In this document: in pieces, positions 10,066 through 19,623 of the stretch
How the letters are laid out: every line of letters starts with the position of its first letter
Numbering within the stretch: position 1 is the first letter of the stretch
Assembly: GCF_002699985.1 (NCBI RefSeq)
Contig: NZ_LKBT01000018.1
Location: 1 to 64,000, forward strand
Length of the DNA stretch: 64,000 nt
Origin: Pseudomonas sp. ICMP 561
Lineage (GTDB): Bacteria; Pseudomonadota; Gammaproteobacteria; Pseudomonadales; Pseudomonadaceae
Direction of reading: 5' to 3'
Made by a program: the position numbers and the translations under genes
Notes under the pieces: model-generated
The model's input: only the letters and a program-made list of their open reading frames with translations
Databases searched by the model: none
Told to the model about the DNA's origin: nothing

Positions 10066-10612
10066 GAAAGGAGTTTAAAATCGGACAGCCTTGAAAAATC
10101 ATAATTGACCATGACTCATTCCCTGAGTGGTAAAAGCACCCAACTATTATCGATATTAATTTGGTAATTACAAGATGTGAAACAGGAATTAAAGAGGCGG
10201 GATTAGTGCGTTTAAGTTTGCAAACATTAAACGTGTTAGTTTAATTTTCTGTTTATAAAATTTTATTATTGAGGTGCTTCATAGAGCCTTTGCGCAAGGC
10301 CGCGGTGCTGCAATGGCAGCCTTGAGGGCGTCATTTCACTCGGGAATGCGGTGTCTCAGGGCTGCTGCCTTCGCGAATGAATTCGCCCCCACAGAACATC
10401 GGGTTTCAAACCATGCACTTGCGAGTTTTCGATAAGCAGGTATTCAACTCCAGCGAGACGCGACAGATAACACACACTCAAACGCATAAGCATTGCCGCG
10501 CTTTCGCAGATTCGTTTAATGATTGCCTGCACATACGAGCAATAGCGCACTGAATGTTTAAACGCTGTGAAATAACGCTCGCATTAAGGACTAAAACCAA
10601 ATATCACACAGC
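10066..10612. other. Intergenic region, AT-rich near the PP-loop gene
   Basis: Positions 10100-10275 are clearly more AT-rich than anything nearby, with many TTAA/ATTA steps, and probably hold the promoter of the PP-loop gene. No convincing gene was seen in the rest; a 64-codon frame on the minus strand (10356-10550) has no usable initiation signal and unusual composition. Confidence 0.5.
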
Positions 10613-10640
10613 AAAATGCCCTCCATCGTGGAGGGCATTT
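10613..10640 (-). terminator. Rho-independent terminator of the reductase gene
   Basis: An aaatgccctcc / ggagggcattt stem with a tetraloop lies about 25 bp after the stop codon of the minus-strand oxidoreductase, ending in TTTT on that strand. Confidence 0.85.
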
Positions 10641-10663
10641 CAAGGGTGAAGCAACCAGCGTGA

Positions 10664-11692
10664 TCAGGCCTGAGGCTCTTCCACTTCCAGCACTGCACGG
10701 CCACCAATCGGGCAACCATCCATGTAGCGGTGCGCCTGAACCACATCACTGAACGCGAAAACCCGGGTTTTAAGGGGTTCCAGCACACGGTCGGCCGTCA
10801 GCTGATTGATGTCACGCAGCGCACGTTGCAATGCCGCGTCATCCTGAGTGATCCCCAGTTCCGGCTTGCCCGTGAAGTTACCCAGGCAATGTACGAAGAA
10901 CTGAATGTTTTTCTGGAACGCTGCACAGGCCGGGAATGGCGTCTGATTACCGCCTTGCAGGCCGTACAGCACCAGACTGCCACGAGGAGCAAGCACATCG
11001 CCCATGATCGACATCTGTGGACCGCCCAGACCGTCGAGCACGACATCGACACCGCGATTGTCCGTGTACTTGTTGACGGCCATCAGAAGGTCCTGCTCTT
11101 CGGTGACCACGACTTTGTCGGCGCCCAGAGACAACAGGTACTCGCGAGCGTCGTCGGTCTTGGTGACCGCGATCACTTTCAAACCCAATGCCTTGCCCAA
11201 CTGCACAAACGAAGGTCCCGCACAGTGGCTGGCGTCTGTCACCAAGGCTGTTTGCCCAGGCTTGATCCGCGCCAGATCAACATATGCGAAGTACGCTACG
11301 AGCAACGGCGTGTAGTGCACGCTGGCCTCAATAGGGGTCAAAACATCGGGATAACGCGTCAATGAAGTACGCGGCATAACGATGGTTTCACCGTAAACCG
11401 GATGCTGATTCGGATCGGCCGCAGGGAAACTGGCAACCTTGTCACCGACCTTCAGGTCATCGACGCCCTCACCCACTGCAGTGACAACACCGGCCATTTC
11501 CTGACCGATACCTGCGGGGAGCCGTGCCTGTGAAGGCGCCAGGTTCTGCCGCCATAGCACGTCGTACCAGCTGATACCGATCGCCTGGACACGTACCTGA
11601 ACCTCGCCGGGTGCTGGCAACGCGACCGCATGCTCTTCGATCTTGAGCACCTCGGCTGGACCAAACTGATGAAAACGGATCGTGCGGGACAT
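10664..11692 (-). CDS. Medium-chain reductase, quinone-oxidoreductase type (zinc-free)
   Basis: A 342-residue NAD(P)-dependent reductase of the MDR superfamily. It has the GroES-like N-terminal half (VQAIGISWYDVLWRQ, GQEMAGVVTAVGEGV) and a Rossmann half with the modified nucleotide loop VTDASHCAGPSFVQLGKALG and the usual LGADKVV. The cysteine and histidine zinc ligands of true alcohol dehydrogenases are absent, so it belongs with zeta-crystallin-like quinone or enone reductases. The ATG follows GAGG by seven bases. It is divergent from the LysR gene at 12057, its likely regulator. The physiological substrate is unknown. Confidence 0.9.
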   Translation of the reverse strand: MSRTIRFHQFGPAEVLKIEEHAVALPAPGEVQVRVQAIGISWYDVLWRQNLAPSQARLPAGIGQEMAGVVTAVGEGVDDLKVGDKVASFPAADPNQHPVYGETIVMPRTSLTRYPDVLTPIEASVHYTPLLVAYFAYVDLARIKPGQTALVTDASHCAGPSFVQLGKALGLKVIAVTKTDDAREYLLSLGADKVVVTEEQDLLMAVNKYTDNRGVDVVLDGLGGPQMSIMGDVLAPRGSLVLYGLQGGNQTPFPACAAFQKNIQFFVHCLGNFTGKPELGITQDDAALQRALRDINQLTADRVLEPLKTRVFAFSDVVQAHRYMDGCPIGGRAVLEVEEPQA

Positions 11693-12056
11693 TTCGAACC
11701 TCGCCTAGAAAACCTTGATGCCATGAACTCTATCCGGGCTCTGCCGGTAACACTATCAGTGGCTATTAATAGTCGACATGTCTGTCATCGATTGTCATAG
11801 GTTTCGCATGGATATTCCCAGGCCAATCGTCAAACGCTCATGGGCGGCCATTGTTCGCATGTCAGCCGGACAATGCAACCCGCAGCGTTGCCGGGCGTCT
11901 GGCGCGCCGAAAATTTATGAATGCGCAAAGGTAGCGTTTGCTCGTACTATTCACGCCCGAGATGTGTCAGCTAGATCCACCCTGCTTCACCAGACAGCTG
12001 CAAGTGTTCCGCTGTTTGCACACCATCGCATTGATCAACGGCCGAGATCTCCCGCC

Positions 12057-12971
12057 ATGAACCGCAACGACCTGCGTCGCGTCGACCTCAATTTGCTCAT
12101 TGTCTTTGAAACCCTGATGCATGAGCGCAGCGTGACGCGTGCGGCCGAAAAGCTTTTTCTCGGCCAACCGGCGATCAGTGCTGCCCTGTCGCGCTTGCGT
12201 GGCCTGTTTGACGATCCGTTGTTTGTGCGCACAGGTCGCAGCATGGAGCCAACGGCTCGGGCAACAGAGATCTTCGCCCTGCTCTCGCCAGCCCTTGATT
12301 CGATTTCCACAGCCGTCAGCCGCGCTTCGGAGTTTGACCCGGCGACCAGCACCGCAGTCTTCCGCATCGGCCTGTCGGACGATGTGGAATTCGCCCTGCT
12401 GCCGTCCCTGCTCAAACGCCTGCGTTCCGAGTCACCGGGTATCGTGCTGGTCATCCGCCGGGTCAACTACATCCTGATGCCCCCACTGTTGGCGTCCGGC
12501 GAGATATCCATCGGCGTCAGCTACACCAGCGACCTGCCGGCCAACGCCAAACGCAAAGTCCTGCGCCGCAGCAAACCCATGCTGCTACGCGCCGACACCA
12601 TGCCCGGCGCATTAAGCCTCGAAGACTTCTGCTCCCGCCCCCACGCACTGGTTTCCTTTGCAGGGGACTTGAGCGGCTTCATCGACGAACACCTCGAGAA
12701 GCTCGGCCGCAAACGCCACGTCGTCCTCGCTGTCCCGCAGTTCAACGGCCTGGCCACCCTTCTCGCCGGTACCGACATCGTCGCCACAGTGCCCGACTAT
12801 GCGGCCGCTGTGCTGACTGCCGCTGGCGGAGTAAGAGCTGAGGCACTGCCTATCGAGACTCAAACCTTCGAACTGCACATGGCATGGCGTGGGTCGCAGG
12901 ATAATGATCCGGGTGAAAGGTGGTTAAGGTCGCGGATTCAGATGTTTTTTGGGGATCCTGAGAGTCTTTAG
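12057..12971 (+). CDS. LysR-family transcriptional regulator
   Basis: A 304-residue LysR regulator. The N-terminal helix-turn-helix (LNLLIVFETLMHERSVTRAA... GQPAISAALSRLR) is intact and followed by a periplasmic-binding-like effector domain with the usual VPDYAA near the end. The ATG at 12057 gives the family's normal length and starts exactly where homology starts; the open frame continues 93 codons upstream but that stretch lies in the divergent promoter region. It probably controls the reductase at 10664-11692. Oddity: its last nine codons and stop are the left edge of a repeat copied at 35098, which suggests the gene end serves as an integration site that leaves the protein intact. Confidence 0.92.
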   Translation: MNRNDLRRVDLNLLIVFETLMHERSVTRAAEKLFLGQPAISAALSRLRGLFDDPLFVRTGRSMEPTARATEIFALLSPALDSISTAVSRASEFDPATSTAVFRIGLSDDVEFALLPSLLKRLRSESPGIVLVIRRVNYILMPPLLASGEISIGVSYTSDLPANAKRKVLRRSKPMLLRADTMPGALSLEDFCSRPHALVSFAGDLSGFIDEHLEKLGRKRHVVLAVPQFNGLATLLAGTDIVATVPDYAAAVLTAAGGVRAEALPIETQTFELHMAWRGSQDNDPGERWLRSRIQMFFGDPESL

Positions 12972-13112
12972 AAGTCTCAGGACAGGCTATTTATCTGATT
13001 ATTTCTGACTTTTCATAGACCACGGAGCTCGATTCACTTCCAGTGCATTGCTATATTGGGGGCATATCTGAGGGCATGCTTGGGATGGTTTGAAAAGGAT
13101 GCCCCCAGCCTT
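12942..13112. repeat. Direct repeat copy 1 (candidate att site at LysR 3' end)
   Basis: Begins inside the LysR 3' end (atgttttttggggatcctga...) and runs about 140 bp past the stop. The first 75 bp match 35098-35172 almost perfectly; similarity then continues with substitutions through a tgggggcat / ggatgccccca pair to about 13112, and faintly to 13165. The homologous end point, the gene-tail location and the G-rich arm-like motifs are typical of tyrosine-recombinase attachment regions. Confidence 0.8.
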
Positions 13113-13746
13113 AGGCTGAACAATCTTTGTCTCGAAAAATCACCTGCGACAGTTCCCTACCTTCGTTGAATACTCAACGTCGAGACAAAAGTCTCTCCAG
13201 ATTAGGCACCAGGCGTTTTATCAAGCCTAAAGTACTGCCGCCTGATGTTAGGTAGCGGCCCCTGCCATATAATCGACTTTTGAGTTTCGGAGCACGGACA
13301 AAAATATCGGGACGTTTTGATATTTAGCAGCTTGGGCTACCAAACCCCGAGACGGGAAAATCCAGCATAATCAGTGTGTTGACGTAGCCAAAATGGCGAA
13401 AGCATAGAGATTCTAACTCTCGGACATGTTACATGTCGGCAATTTCCAACTATAAAATTTTTCTTTAAAACAATCAGATACATATTTATAAGCTCTACAA
13501 CACAGCACTTGTACTGCCCTATAAATCGCATTCTCTCGCCCTTAGGCACCTTGTTTCGGAACGTCATTTGCGTGGTCATCAGGCGGGTCGTGGCTAAAAC
13601 TACGAACTCCGCATAGCGACCAAGCGAATGTCACGATGTTCGAACCTCTTAGCGAGTTTTCTATTAGGTGCTGGCGCATTTACACCAGATTGACATAATG
13701 CAGACCGGCCATCCGGCCGCATGCTTCTTTCTACACAGGTACACCC
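13113..13746. other. Intergenic region upstream of the sensor kinase
   Basis: After the repeat there is a weak inverted repeat around 13123-13192 (ttgtctcgaa and cgagacaaaa) and an AT-rich stretch at 13440-13500. A minus-strand frame of 80 codons (13337-13579) lacks a Shine-Dalgarno site and a recognisable sequence. I see no supported gene here. Confidence 0.4.
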
Positions 13747-14943
13747 ATGGCGCTTGAGAGTGATCGCCGGCTTACAGAGGGTCCTTGGAATGCCCGGTAC
13801 AGCCAAGATTTGATAGAACATCTTCCCGTCGGGCTATACATCTGCAATCAAGATGCCGTCGTGGTCGCCTACAACATAAAGGCGGCGGAAATCTGGGGGG
13901 AAACCCCAGTCAAAGGTGATCCAGAAGTGAAATTCTGCGGTTCCCACAAGCTTTACATGGGCGACGGCACTTATTTGCCCCATGATCAGACACCAATGGT
14001 CAAGGTCCTTGCTACCGGCGAGCCGGCCCTGAATTTAGATGTCATAGTTGAACGACGTGACGGCAGCCGGCGTAATGTTATGGCAGACGTTACTCCTCTA
14101 TTTGATGAGTACGGCATTCAGATCGGTTTTTTGAACTGCGTACAAGACGTCACTGTTCACCGCCAGCGCGAGGAAGAGCGGATCAGGATGGTAAGCGATC
14201 GCTTCCAGGCCCAAAAGATGGAAATCGTTGGGCAGCTGACAACCGGCATTGCCCATGACTTCAATAATATGCTGACAACCGTAACCGGCTCGGTAAGTCT
14301 TGCGGAGCACTACCTCAAGAACGACAAACCAGAGCACGCTGAGAAACACCTCGGCAACGCTATACGCGGCGCTCAAACCGCAGGGGCTATGACTGCTAGG
14401 CTTATGGCTTTTTCGAGACGCCACGAACTGAGTTCACAGGTGCTCAATGTGAATCCGTTGATCCTATCGTTGATCGAACTTGGTAGGGGCAGCCTGGGAT
14501 CAAAGGTCAAGTTTGCAACTGAGTTAGCATCCGATCTTTGGCTGATCAATGTGGATCCGCATCAACTCGAAAGCGCCCTGTTTAATCTGATGATCAATGG
14601 CAGGGACGCCATGCCGACCGGTGGGACCATATCAATCCGTACCTGCAATCTTGAGGTCAGCGAGCTTATGGCTGCCAAAGGTGCCCTCCTGATTACCGGG
14701 CAGTCATGTGTCCAAATCCAAGTATCCGACACAGGGACGGGAATGCCGGCCGGTCTCATTGAGCGGATTTTTGAGCCTTTCTTTACAACCAAAGCAGAGG
14801 GCAGAGGAACAGGGCTTGGACTGTCCATGGTCTATGGATACGTCATTCAGGCAGGCGGGTTCATTACCGTCGACAGCGAGGAAGGCAACGGCACAACGTT
14901 CTCGCTGTTTCTACCCAAGGACAGTCACCCAGATGCCGCTTGA
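13747..14943 (+). CDS. PAS-domain sensor histidine kinase (orphan, soluble)
   Basis: A 398-residue kinase with no membrane segment. It has an N-terminal PAS domain (about 15-140), an H-box GIAHDFNNMLTTV with the phosphorylatable histidine near 172, then N-box NLMINGRDAMP, G1 DTGTGMP, F-box FEPFFTTK and G2 GTGLGLSMV. The HDFNN type is found in NtrB-like and hybrid kinases that often carry a C-terminal receiver; here the protein stops right after the ATPase domain and no response regulator gene is nearby. The start is an ATG eight bases after AGG. It is the first gene inside the repeat-flanked segment; its partner and signal are unknown. Confidence 0.9.
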   Translation: MALESDRRLTEGPWNARYSQDLIEHLPVGLYICNQDAVVVAYNIKAAEIWGETPVKGDPEVKFCGSHKLYMGDGTYLPHDQTPMVKVLATGEPALNLDVIVERRDGSRRNVMADVTPLFDEYGIQIGFLNCVQDVTVHRQREEERIRMVSDRFQAQKMEIVGQLTTGIAHDFNNMLTTVTGSVSLAEHYLKNDKPEHAEKHLGNAIRGAQTAGAMTARLMAFSRRHELSSQVLNVNPLILSLIELGRGSLGSKVKFATELASDLWLINVDPHQLESALFNLMINGRDAMPTGGTISIRTCNLEVSELMAAKGALLITGQSCVQIQVSDTGTGMPAGLIERIFEPFFTTKAEGRGTGLGLSMVYGYVIQAGGFITVDSEEGNGTTFSLFLPKDSHPDAA

Positions 14944-14975
14944 GTAATGAGACCCAGCTAAATCCCACGTAATAA

Positions 14976-15014
14976 GCATCGGTAGGCGCACCCCGGAAGG
15001 GGCTCTACCGATGC
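14976..15014 (+). terminator. Hairpin after sensor kinase gene, possible terminator
   Basis: gcatcggtag and ctaccgatgc form a perfect 10-bp stem with a smaller GC stem inside, 30 bp past the kinase stop. There is no T-run, so termination is only a possibility. The rest of 15015-15362 shows no gene. Confidence 0.4.
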
Positions 15015-15362
15015 GCTACGTAATAGAAAAATCTTTAACCCATTGATCTATATAAAGCAACTTGCTTGTCATCAGTTACTCTCGAGCCCGCCTGTTCAGG
15101 CCGAACGGATCTCTGCCATCTAGTAACCCCTGATGAGTGGCCGCAGCGGGAATAGCGGTGACACCAACATTGGTCTGCTCCACATGAAAGTCATCATCTT
15201 CTATTTTATCGACCGGCCAGAAAGAAAATGTCAGTTGGAGATTTTTTCCTCTACTAGGGTAGCTTCCTATCGGAGATGTTCTTCAAGTAGTTAGAAGCCT
15301 GAATGCACGCGGACTAAATCGGCCGCCCGATGTGCAGCACACACCGGGTGACCAAAGTTTAT

Positions 15363-16523
15363 TCAAGGACGAATGCCAACTTCGGCTTCTTGCGCTGTCC
15401 ACGGTTTGACCTGCTCGCTGAGTGTCAGGCCCAAGCCCGGACGCTTAGGAACCAGCATGCGGCCGTCACGGGTTTCCAGGCGCTCGTTGAAGAGCGGCTC
15501 AAGCCATTCGAAATGTTCGACCCACGGCTCGGTGGGGTACGCAGCCGCCAAGTGGACGTGTAACTCCATGGCAAAATGCGGAGCCAACATAAGTCCCGCT
15601 TGCTCGGCCATTGAGGCGACCTTAAGGTAAGGGGTAATGCCACCTACTCGTGGTGCATCGGGCATCAGGAAGTCAGCGCCGCGATGCTTGATAAACTCGG
15701 CGTGCTCGGCAACGCTGGTAAGCATTTCACCCGTGGCAATAGGCGTATCGAATTGTTGAGCCAGAGCAGCGTGGCCCTCAGCGTCATAGCAATCCAGCGG
15801 CTCCTCAATCCAGATCAGGTTGTACTCTTCGAATTGGCGGCACATTCGCTGGGCAGTCGGGCGGTCCCATTGCTGGTTGGCATCAACCATCAGAGGGAAG
15901 TTGTCTCCTAGATGTTTGCGCACGGTGCTGACACGCTCTATATCGATGGCACAATCCGGCTGTCCGACTTTCAGTTTGATACCACCAATGCCCTTTTCAC
16001 GTGACAGATCAGTGTTCTTCATCAACTGGTCAAGCGGAGTGTGAAGGAAACCGCCCGAGGTGTTGTAGCAGCGTATCGAATCACGTTCTGCGCCAAGCAA
16101 TCGGGCTAGCGACAAGTTGGCGCGCTTGGCTTTCAAATCCCACAGTGCCACGTCGAAGGCACCAATGGCCTGAGTGGACATGCCGCTGCGGCCTACCGAC
16201 GCACCGGCCCAGCAAAGTTTGGTCCAAAGCTTGGAAATGTCACTTGGGTTCTCCCCAATAAGCGCCGGGGCGATTTCCTTGGCATGGGCGAATTGACCCG
16301 GCCCGCCTGCACGCTTGGAGTAGCTGAAACCAAGGCCACGGTGACCATCAATGGTTTCGATTTCAGCGAACAGGATGGCGATCTCGGTCATCGGCTTTTG
16401 CCGTCCCGTTAGCACTTTGGCATCGCTGATGGGGTTGGCCAGAGGCAGAATTACCGAAGATACCCGAACCCAGGCAATACGATCCTCGTCGGAGGACTTG
16501 ATAGATTCTTGTTGTGCAAGCAT
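15363..16523 (-). CDS. L-talarate/galactarate dehydratase (enolase superfamily)
   Basis: A 386-residue mandelate-racemase-group enzyme predicted to dehydrate galactarate and epimerise or dehydrate talarate to 5-keto-4-deoxyglucarate. Agreement with the characterised Salmonella talarate/galactarate dehydratase, recalled from memory, is close throughout: SDAKVLTGRQKP, GFSYSKRAGG, WAGASVGRSGM and YNTSGGFLHTPLDQ. Catalytic features are the lysines of GIKLKVG, metal ligands in MVDANQQWD, WIEEPL and ATGEMLT, and the histidine of LAPHFAME. The start follows AAGGAGAG. It is the last gene of an operon with TctC, TctB and TctA, which probably import the substrate. Confidence 0.93.
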   Translation of the reverse strand: MLAQQESIKSSDEDRIAWVRVSSVILPLANPISDAKVLTGRQKPMTEIAILFAEIETIDGHRGLGFSYSKRAGGPGQFAHAKEIAPALIGENPSDISKLWTKLCWAGASVGRSGMSTQAIGAFDVALWDLKAKRANLSLARLLGAERDSIRCYNTSGGFLHTPLDQLMKNTDLSREKGIGGIKLKVGQPDCAIDIERVSTVRKHLGDNFPLMVDANQQWDRPTAQRMCRQFEEYNLIWIEEPLDCYDAEGHAALAQQFDTPIATGEMLTSVAEHAEFIKHRGADFLMPDAPRVGGITPYLKVASMAEQAGLMLAPHFAMELHVHLAAAYPTEPWVEHFEWLEPLFNERLETRDGRMLVPKRPGLGLTLSEQVKPWTAQEAEVGIRP

Positions 16524-16560
16524 GGAGCTCTCCTTAGCAGTGATGAAGTCTTGAAAGAGA

Positions 16561-18081
16561 TCAAGTGCGCAGAATCTCGTCGATCGCACTCTTCTTCGGA
16601 CGCATGGCGCTGTAGACCTGCCAGATGATGAAAACCAGCGCCAGACCCAGGAACGAGGCAGCGATGGGGTTGGCAAGAAATGCCAGGAAATTGCCATCCG
16701 ACAGCATCAGTCCACGACGCAGGTTGGTTTCAGCCATAGGCCCCAGAATGAAACCGATAATAAAGGGTGCTGCGGGCATGCCCGCCTTGACGAAGCCATA
16801 GCCAAGGACACCGAACAACAAAATCGACCAGACATCGAACAGGCGGCTGGACAAGCCAAAAGCTCCGACGACACAGAGCACCAGAATGATCGGCAGCAAA
16901 ATGTGTTTGGGCACATCCAGCAGTTTGATGAACAGGCGCAGGCCGTAGAATTCCATGAATAGCATCATGAAGGTGGCGACGATCAATGCAGCAAAGATCG
17001 TGTACACCAGCGGACCCTGACTGATAAACAGCAGCGGCCCTGGCTGGATACCGTGTATCAGAAAACCGCCCAGCATGATCGCGGTAACGGTGTCACCGGG
17101 AATACCCAGAGTCATCAAAGGCATCATGGCGCCGCCGATACCTGCGTTGTTAGCCGTTTCACTGGCTACCACCCCACCGATGTTGCCTTTGCCGTAGGAC
17201 TCTGGATCCTTGGCGCGCTTCTTGGCGATGATGTACGCCACCAGGTTTGAAGTGCCCGCACCAATGCCCGGCAAAATGCCAATTCCCAAGCCTATTAGCC
17301 CCGAGCGAAAAGCATTGGGAATCTGCTGGCGAAACTCTTTGAGTGAGAAGCCGAAGCCTTTGATGTTTTTCATGCTCACAGAGCGTGCCTTGCCCTGCTT
17401 GGCGTGTCGGCCGTTTTCCGCAAGCTTGATAATCTCGGCCACCGCAAACATGCCGATCATCACCGTGAGCATGGAAAAGCCACCGTTCAGTTCAGGGAAG
17501 CCGAAGGTGAAGCGGCGGATCGCTTCAACCGGAGCGATGCCCACAGTAGAAACGGCAAAGCCCAATGCGCCTGCGAATAATCCTTTGGCCATGGACCCCG
17601 CAGACAGCGTGGCGATCAGGGTCAAGGAAAACACCGCGATCGCAAAATATTCATGAGGACCGAAACGTAAAGCGACCTTGGCCAGCTGCGGAGCGATGAA
17701 CATTAGCGCCGCAATACTGAACAGGGTGCCCAGGAAGGAAAAGACGATGCCAATGCCCAGCGCCTTGACGCCATGGCCCTGCTCCATCAGCGGCCCACCA
17801 TCGAACACCGTCGCAATTGATGAAGGTGTCCCGGGAATCTTGAGCAAGATCGCTGAAATGAGACCTCCCGAGGTGGCACCGATAAACAGCGACACCAACA
17901 ACGAAAGACCGGCCTGAGGCCCCATGGTAAATGTCAACGGCAGACACAGTGCGACGGCCATGGTGGCAGACAGACCGGGCACGGCACCGAAGACAATGCC
18001 CACGGCCACGCCGATGGCCATCAGCAACATGATATTGATTGAAAAAACAGCACCGAAGCCTTGCTGCAACAAGTCGAGCAT
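16561..18081 (-). CDS. tctA: TctA-family large permease of a tripartite tricarboxylate transporter
   Basis: A 506-residue inner-membrane protein with about 12 hydrophobic segments, the large subunit of a TctABC-type secondary transporter. The family signatures GAVPGLSATMAVAL near the N-terminus, KIPGTPSSIATVFDG and the mirrored GILPGIGAGTSN / LGIPGDTVTAIMLGG in the second half are present. The ATG follows GGAG by eight bases. It lies 11 bp after tctB and 37 bp before the dehydratase. The neighbouring dehydratase implies aldarate (galactarate or talarate) rather than citrate as substrate; that is inference. Confidence 0.95.
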   Translation of the reverse strand: MLDLLQQGFGAVFSINIMLLMAIGVAVGIVFGAVPGLSATMAVALCLPLTFTMGPQAGLSLLVSLFIGATSGGLISAILLKIPGTPSSIATVFDGGPLMEQGHGVKALGIGIVFSFLGTLFSIAALMFIAPQLAKVALRFGPHEYFAIAVFSLTLIATLSAGSMAKGLFAGALGFAVSTVGIAPVEAIRRFTFGFPELNGGFSMLTVMIGMFAVAEIIKLAENGRHAKQGKARSVSMKNIKGFGFSLKEFRQQIPNAFRSGLIGLGIGILPGIGAGTSNLVAYIIAKKRAKDPESYGKGNIGGVVASETANNAGIGGAMMPLMTLGIPGDTVTAIMLGGFLIHGIQPGPLLFISQGPLVYTIFAALIVATFMMLFMEFYGLRLFIKLLDVPKHILLPIILVLCVVGAFGLSSRLFDVWSILLFGVLGYGFVKAGMPAAPFIIGFILGPMAETNLRRGLMLSDGNFLAFLANPIAASFLGLALVFIIWQVYSAMRPKKSAIDEILRT

Positions 18082-18092
18082 GCTCGATACTC

Positions 18093-18584
18093 CTAGAAGT
18101 TCATCAGGCCAGCGGGCAGCATCAAATCGAAGGCCTCGCGAAACAGCAGGTAGATGACGGCCGAGGTCGCCAAGGCGATCAGGGCGTAAGTGACGTGTCG
18201 TACCTTATGGTCGTGCGGCGTCAACACGATGAACTGCAGATAAAGATAGACCACGGTCATGATCGGAAAACCGACCGGGTTCATCAACGCGATATAGCCC
18301 ACGATCAGCGCTAGCGTCTTGACCACGGTTTTCACATCAATGGCAGTGTTCGTCTCATCTGCGTCGACCTGAGGGAGGTTGTCCGCCGGTGCTTGAGGTG
18401 TGGAAAAAGCACTGACGAGTTGTATGACAGCAAGGAGGCAGAGCATCCCCGCCAACAGCGCTGGAACGAAAGCCGCATCGATACCGGAGTGAGTCGGTAG
18501 TTTGAGCGTCATCAGTAAGTAGGCTAGCGCGGTGCCAAGCATCGCAGCGCCGATAATCAGCTCTTTTTTCTTGCAAGTAGCCAT
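18093..18584 (-). CDS. tctB: TctB-family small membrane subunit
   Basis: A 163-residue protein with four predicted membrane helices and a hydrophilic acidic linker (about residues 65-85), the usual shape of TctB, the poorly conserved small subunit of tripartite tricarboxylate transporters. It follows tctC by 64 bp and precedes tctA by 11 bp, the canonical order. The ATG is preceded by GAGG seven bases upstream. The call rests as much on position as on sequence. Confidence 0.9.
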   Translation of the reverse strand: MATCKKKELIIGAAMLGTALAYLLMTLKLPTHSGIDAAFVPALLAGMLCLLAVIQLVSAFSTPQAPADNLPQVDADETNTAIDVKTVVKTLALIVGYIALMNPVGFPIMTVVYLYLQFIVLTPHDHKVRHVTYALIALATSAVIYLLFREAFDLMLPAGLMNF

Positions 18585-18648
18585 CGGAAAACCTCGGTAA
18601 ATAATCCACGCGACACGGGCTGGCGATAAGGCCAGCCCGTCTCAGGTC

Positions 18649-19623
18649 TCACTTGGTGCGCAGAGCATCCTTGAATTGCATGAAGTCATCGCGGGTCTTG
18701 GCGAGGATTTTCTTGGATTCTTCGGTCCCGTAGTAGGCAACCGGCTGCTTGAACTTCTTCAGTTCCTCGGCATATTCGGGGATTTCGCTGATCTGTTTCA
18801 TGATGTCAGCCATCTTGCCCACAATCGCTACGTCAGTGCCCTTCGGGAACGCTACGACATAAGGTTTGTCGATGGTGAAGTCGACACCTTGCTCCTTGAA
18901 GGTCGGGACATTACCCAGCATAGCGTTGCGTTCGTCATTAGGCTGGCCCAGAGCGACCATTTGCCCGCCGTTGACGTAGTCCTGTACCGAGCCGTAACTG
19001 ATGGCGCCGAGGTCGATGCGCGCGCCAAGTAGCGCGACAACTTTCTCCGATACGGTGCCGGCATCAACCATCTTCAGTTTGACGCCGGTGATTTTCTCGA
19101 ACATCAGGCCCTGAATGTGTGAGAAGTTACCCATCTCGGTGCCGTAGGTAACGCTTTCTGGCTTGGCCTTGGCCTTGGCGATCAGGTCCTTGACGCTGGT
19201 CACTCCGGATTGAGTAGAGGCCACGAATACCGCGCCCTTGTCGACCCCGGCGATGCACGAGATATCAAACGCTTCGAAGCTGTCATCAGAGAGCCCCGCC
19301 ACTTCGTTAACGATCAGTTGCCCTGGATGCGTGAAGAGGATCGTGTTCCCGTCCGCTGCCGCACTTTTTACCTGCTCAGCCGCCAGCGTGCCACCGCCTC
19401 CGGCAACGTTTGTCACCACCATGGTCTTGCCGGTGATCTTGTTGAAATACTTAGCCATCATGCGTGCGTTGAAGTCGGTATCGCCGCCGGGGTTGGCGAT
19501 GACGACAACTTGCACCGGGCGAGTTGGCCATTTCACATCTGCTGCGAAGGCCATGCTGTTTGAGGTGATAGCACCCATGCCAACAAGTGCAGAAAGGAGA
19601 GAGACGCGAAGTGTTTTTATCAT
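18649..19623 (-). CDS. tctC: TctC/Bug-family periplasmic solute-binding protein
   Basis: A 324-residue periplasmic receptor with a signal peptide ending about AFA-AD (residue 27). The mature part carries Bug-family landmarks: PTRPVQVVVIANPGGDTD, where the first ligand loop lies, VVTNVAGGGGTLAAEQV, and a C-terminal EELKKF segment. It is the first gene of the tct-dehydratase operon and presumably delivers an aldarate to TctAB. The divergent region upstream to 20355 contains a candidate operator at 20031-20050. Confidence 0.94.
   Translation of the reverse strand: MIKTLRVSLLSALVGMGAITSNSMAFAADVKWPTRPVQVVVIANPGGDTDFNARMMAKYFNKITGKTMVVTNVAGGGGTLAAEQVKSAAADGNTILFTHPGQLIVNEVAGLSDDSFEAFDISCIAGVDKGAVFVASTQSGVTSVKDLIAKAKAKPESVTYGTEMGNFSHIQGLMFEKITGVKLKMVDAGTVSEKVVALLGARIDLGAISYGSVQDYVNGGQMVALGQPNDERNAMLGNVPTFKEQGVDFTIDKPYVVAFPKGTDVAIVGKMADIMKQISEIPEYAEELKKFKQPVAYYGTEESKKILAKTRDDFMQFKDALRTK

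Noticed and set aside
11778-12056. 93-codon N-terminal extension of the LysR regulator
   Set aside because: LysR homology and normal length begin at the ATG at 12057; the extension lies in the divergent promoter region.
13337-13579. 80-codon minus-strand gene
   Set aside because: No ribosome site, no recognisable features, AT-rich intergenic composition.
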